Assembly (NCBI GenBank): GCA_964625865.1
Contig: CAZVEV010000002.1
Location: 1-61,029 of the forward strand
Direction of reading: 5' to 3'
Length of the DNA stretch: 61,029 nucleotides
Source of the DNA: CAZVEV01 sp964625865
GTDB lineage: Bacteria; Planctomycetota; Phycisphaerae; SM23-33
Every line of letters starts with the position of its first letter. The stretch's first letter is position 1. This document shows, in pieces, positions 58,568-61,029 of this stretch. A model generated the notes under the pieces. It had not been told where the DNA came from. It did not search any database and saw nothing but the letters and a program-made list of their open reading frames with translations. The translations under genes were made by a program, and so were the position numbers.

Positions 58568-59350
58568 ATGACTCCGAGAAGAAGCATCAGCCCCAAACAT
58601 CAGAGAATCATCGATCTCCTGACCGCCGAGGATCTGACGGTCCGTCAGGCCGCTGAACGGCTCGGCATGTCAACCAGTTCAGTCTACTACGCCTGTAACA
58701 AGTACAAGCTCAAGTACCGTAATGCTCCCAGCAGGAATCGGATTCCGGAGTTGGTGGATCGAGAATGGTTGTATCAGAAGGTTGCGGTCGAGGGGCTGAA
58801 CTACAAGGAGATTGGGGATCTGATGGGTTGCTCTCGCCAGTACGTCCACCAGAAGGTCAACGAGTTCGGCATGCCGTTCCGCATCTTCCCGTTCGCCAGT
58901 GGCGGAAGTACCTCGGATGCATCAGGAAGACCGGTCACCGAGCGTCAGAGAACCGGTCACCGCTTTGGGCGTCGAGACAAAGAAAAAGCCTCCAAGCTCT
59001 CGTTCTTGAAGGCCTTATCTCACTACGCCCGACAGGATTCGAACCTGCAACTTCTTGCTCCGGAGGCAAGCACTCTATCCATTGAGCTACGGGCGCTTTC
59101 GATTGCGGAATTCGGATTGCGGATTGCGGATTTGCGCCGCGCGGGCAATCCATGTCCCACGGGAGGCATTGTCGCGGGCGAGAGAGGCAGTGTCAAGAGG
59201 AATCGGGACAGGGTGAATGTCGGGCGTTGCTTTCCTGTGCGCGCCAGGGCGGAGCCGCGGCGTATCGCCGCGGTGCCGTTTGTCCTACGTATGAATACCG
59301 TGCTCGAAGGCAACGGCACGGCGGCGATACGCCGCGGCTTCGCCCTGTGA
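58568..59350 (+). CDS. protein with two helix-turn-helix motifs; 3-prime part doubtful
   Basis: From the ATG at 58568 the protein has a first HTH (HQRIIDLLTAEDLTVRQAAE, then RLGMSTSSVYYACNKYKL) and a second (EGLNYKEIGDLMGCSRQYVH) within residues 1-102. From codon 102 it enters the 195-bp repeat. The frame stays open through the antisense strand of tRNA-Arg (ARQDSNLQLLAPEAST) and a palindromic repeat to 59350, so the last 100 or so residues are probably not functional. It resembles small regulators of mobile elements, but I recognise no named family. Six ACCGGTCACC boxes nearby are candidate binding sites. It may be an element-encoded regulator. Confidence 0.55.
   Translation: MTPRRSISPKHQRIIDLLTAEDLTVRQAAERLGMSTSSVYYACNKYKLKYRNAPSRNRIPELVDREWLYQKVAVEGLNYKEIGDLMGCSRQYVHQKVNEFGMPFRIFPFASGGSTSDASGRPVTERQRTGHRFGRRDKEKASKLSFLKALSHYARQDSNLQLLAPEASTLSIELRALSIAEFGLRIADLRRAGNPCPTGGIVAGERGSVKRNRDRVNVGRCFPVRARAEPRRIAAVPFVLRMNTVLEGNGTAAIRRGFAL
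58871..59065. repeat. 195-bp perfect direct repeat, copy 2
   Basis: Partner of 58030-58224, with ACCGGTCACC boxes at 58930 and 58952. Its right edge falls at the anticodon loop of the intact tRNA-Arg. The repeat unit from one copy to the next is 841 bp. Confidence 0.95.
59024..59096 (-). tRNA. tRNA-Arg (anticodon CCG)
   Basis: A full 73-nt cloverleaf can be drawn: acceptor GCGCCCG/CGGGCGT (a G-U first pair), D stem GCTC/GAGT, anticodon stem CTTGC/GCAAG with loop CTCCGGA (anticodon CCG, reads CGG), and T arm GCAGG-TTCGAAT-CCTGT, with discriminator A. No CCA is encoded. The 3-prime half lies within the 195-bp direct repeat. Confidence 0.95.
59245..59347. repeat. paired-arm palindromic element with CCGCGGCG core
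   Basis: The 36-nt arms at 59245-59280 and 59312-59347 match at 34 positions, and each holds its own palindrome (CCGCGGCGTATCGCCGCGG in the left). It is flanked by GATTNCG heptads at 59099-59138 and NNTCNAA heptads at 59352-59388. The 414-bp gap before pgi is mostly repeats. Confidence 0.9.
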
Positions 59351-59510
59351 CGCGACGGACGTTCGACCTTCGACCTTGGACTTTCGACCTGCCTGTCCAA
59401 GCAGACTGGAAAACGCCGATGCCTTGCCGTAGGGTATGTCGCGCCGGAGAGAGGGCGGGCAGCGCGGCGACGATAGGACTGAGCGGGCGGAACAGATAAG
59501 GAACGGACAG

Positions 59511-60911
59511 ATGGTGCAGTTGTTCTGGAAGAACGCGACGAGCAAGGTTGTGGGCGATCAGCACGGGATTACGCGGGCGGACCTGGCGGGCATTGACCCG
59601 CTGATCCGCCAGGCCCACGCCAAGGTGCGGTCGCAGATCGCCGCCGGGCTGCTCGGTTACGCGGCCCTGCCGGACAACACCGACTATCGAGCGCAGGTCC
59701 AGGCGCTGGTGGCGCGGTATAAAGGCAACACCACGGACATGCTGGTGCTCGGCATCGGGGGCAGCGCGCTGGGCAACGTCGCGCTGCAGGCGGCGCTGAA
59801 GCCGGCCACGTACAACCTGCTGACCGAGCGCAAGCGCGGCGGGCCTCGCCTGTTCGTGCTCGACAACGTCGATCCGGCGCTGGTCAACGACACGCTGAAG
59901 CTCATCGGGCGGCGGGCCAAGACGCTCCTGGTCAACGTGATCTCCAAGAGCGGCGAGACGGCCGAGACCGCCAGCCAGTTCATGATCGTCCGCGAACTGC
60001 TCCGCAAGAAGCTCGGGGCGGCCTTCGCACAGCGGATCGTCGCGACGACGGACATGGCCAAGGGCACGCTTCACGAGATCGCCCAGGCCGACGGCTACGC
60101 CATGCTCCCCGTGCCCGACGACGTCGGCGGGCGGTTCAGCGTCCTGACGCCCGTGGGACTGTTCAGCGCCGCGATGTGCGGGATCGACATCGACGCGATC
60201 CTCGCCGGGGCGGCCTCGATGGCCCGGCGGTGTGCGGAGGTCAGTTGGCAGGACAATCCGGCGACGATGCTCGCGGTGATCAAGTACCTCGCGTACGTGG
60301 CCAAGGGCAAGCCGATGCACGTGATGATGCCGTATTCCAACCGCCTGTACATGCTCGCCGACTGGTATCGTCAACTGTGGGCCGAGTCGCTGGGCAAGGC
60401 GGCCACGCGCGACGGGCAGGAGGTCCACACCGGCCCGACGCCGATCAAGGCCCTGGGGGCGACCGACCAGCACAGCCAGGTCCAACTGTACCGCGAGGGG
60501 CCCAACGACAAGCTGACGGCCTTCCTCGAGGTCAAGAAGCACCCCGCCGACGTCCGCGTGCCCGACGCGTTCGGCGACCGTGCGGGGCTGTCATACCTCC
60601 GCGGAACGAAGCTGAGCAAGCTCCTGAACGCCGAGAAGATCGCCACCGAGTACGCGATGGCTGTCTCGCAGCGGCCGACCGTGACGCTGAAATTCGACGC
60701 GATCACGCCCGAGTCGGTGGGCGAATTCATCTTCCTCTACGAGTACACCACCTCGCTGATGGGCGAGATGCTCAACATCAACGCGTACGATCAGCCGGCG
60801 GTGGAACTCGGCAAGAAGGCGACGTTCGCCCTGATGGGCCGCGAAGGCTACGCCGACATGGCCCAGCAGATCAAACCGTTCACGCGGGCGTCCAAGCGGC
60901 ACCTGGTGTGA
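59511..60911 (+). CDS. pgi: glucose-6-phosphate isomerase
   Basis: Pgi interconverts glucose 6-phosphate and fructose 6-phosphate in glycolysis. The 466-residue protein has LVLGIGGSALGNVAL, VISKSGETAETASQF for phosphate binding, GGRFSVLTPVGLFSAAMCG, and GATDQHSQVQLYREG with the active-site His. It belongs to the shorter bacterial type rather than the 550-residue type. GGA upstream of the ATG at 59511 supports the start over the open frame before it. Confidence 0.95.
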   Translation: MVQLFWKNATSKVVGDQHGITRADLAGIDPLIRQAHAKVRSQIAAGLLGYAALPDNTDYRAQVQALVARYKGNTTDMLVLGIGGSALGNVALQAALKPATYNLLTERKRGGPRLFVLDNVDPALVNDTLKLIGRRAKTLLVNVISKSGETAETASQFMIVRELLRKKLGAAFAQRIVATTDMAKGTLHEIAQADGYAMLPVPDDVGGRFSVLTPVGLFSAAMCGIDIDAILAGAASMARRCAEVSWQDNPATMLAVIKYLAYVAKGKPMHVMMPYSNRLYMLADWYRQLWAESLGKAATRDGQEVHTGPTPIKALGATDQHSQVQLYREGPNDKLTAFLEVKKHPADVRVPDAFGDRAGLSYLRGTKLSKLLNAEKIATEYAMAVSQRPTVTLKFDAITPESVGEFIFLYEYTTSLMGEMLNINAYDQPAVELGKKATFALMGREGYADMAQQIKPFTRASKRHLV

Positions 60912-60934
60912 TGTCTCCCGACGTGCGTCGGGAG

Positions 60935-61003
60935 AGTCGAAGGTCAAAGGTCGAAGGTTCACAGGGCCGGTGCCGTGGGCTGCGGAGCGCGGCGGAGCAA
61001 CCA
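60935..61003. repeat. heptad array and GTGCCGTGG...ACCAC solo repeat after pgi
   Basis: TCGAAGG TCAAAGG TCGAAGG at about 60935-60959 is an NNTCNAA-type heptad array, followed at 60969-61003 by a copy of the 27079 family. The remaining bases to the window end hold no gene. Confidence 0.75.
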
Positions 61004-61029
61004 CGCGGAGCCCTGCCACATGCCGCGTG

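Noticed and set aside
59024..59350. The C-terminal third of the double-HTH protein as real coding sequence
   Set aside because: It is the antisense reading of tRNA-Arg and then of a palindromic repeat; such ARQDSNLQ-type tails are a known artefact of antisense tRNA frames.

Overview
The window looks like chromosomal DNA from a high-GC, Gram-negative planctomycete, most likely Phycisphaerae-like. This is inferred from gene content, not from a marker tree. Four secreted proteins end in PEP-CTERM sorting tails. Other pointers are a Tat-exported Gfo/Idh/MocA oxidoreductase, a secreted PQQ-type propeller with a methyltransferase-like head, sialidase and sialate-esterase type enzymes, a GHL10 glycosidase-like protein, and LPS-core type glycosyltransferases. 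Genes are dense, mostly monocistronic or in runs of two to four, and several runs use 4-bp ATGA or GTGA stop/start overlaps.

Layout. 0-5 kb: secreted glycan-degradation genes (GHL10 protein, phosphoesterase, sialidase). 5-11 kb: rsgA, then a translationally coupled envelope operon on the minus strand (family 9 heptosyltransferase, WaaP-like kinase, family 4 glycosyltransferase, plsY), then a lipoprotein. 11-14.4 kb: two PEP-CTERM proteins and a LOG-family protein. 14.8-19 kb: purine genes (a PurS-PurS-PurL fusion, a GNAT acetyltransferase, purQ). 19-25 kb: uronate-isomerase-like amidohydrolase, proC-pruA, nfo and two small lipoproteins. 25-27 kb: a possible DUF4258/MqsA-like toxin-antitoxin pair and a TauE/SafE transporter operon. 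27-39 kb: PQQ propeller, aminopeptidase P, Tat oxidoreductase, uvrA, a small membrane protein and a SpoIIE-type phosphatase receptor. 39-46 kb: URO-D-like methyltransferase, a REP-associated tyrosine transposase (RAYT), two Gfo/Idh/MocA genes and a divergent Nramp-like transporter. 46-52 kb: tsaE, thiL, argH, a degenerate amidase, rnc and def. 52-58 kb: an unrecognised TPR-like secreted protein, a PilN/PilO/PilP-like lipoprotein and two more PEP-CTERM genes. 58-61 kb: a tRNA-Arg(CCG) locus with a duplicated 195-bp segment and a double-HTH gene, then pgi.

The main non-genic feature is a rich set of intergenic palindromic repeats. At least seven sequence families share one design: two inverted arms of about 18-50 nt, many arms containing their own small hairpin, around a variable centre. 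One family brackets the RAYT gene at 40.5-41.6 kb, and its centres hold tandem 27-bp and 19-bp units. In another family the stem positions vary compensatorily between copies, which argues for selection on structure. Short GATTNNN and NNTCNAA heptad arrays also recur between genes.

The second candidate system is at 58.0-59.1 kb. A perfect 195-bp direct repeat ends inside the anticodon loop of tRNA-Arg. The interval carries a small protein with two helix-turn-helix motifs and six copies of ACCGGTCACC. It resembles a minimal or decayed tRNA-targeted integrative element, but no integrase is visible in the window.
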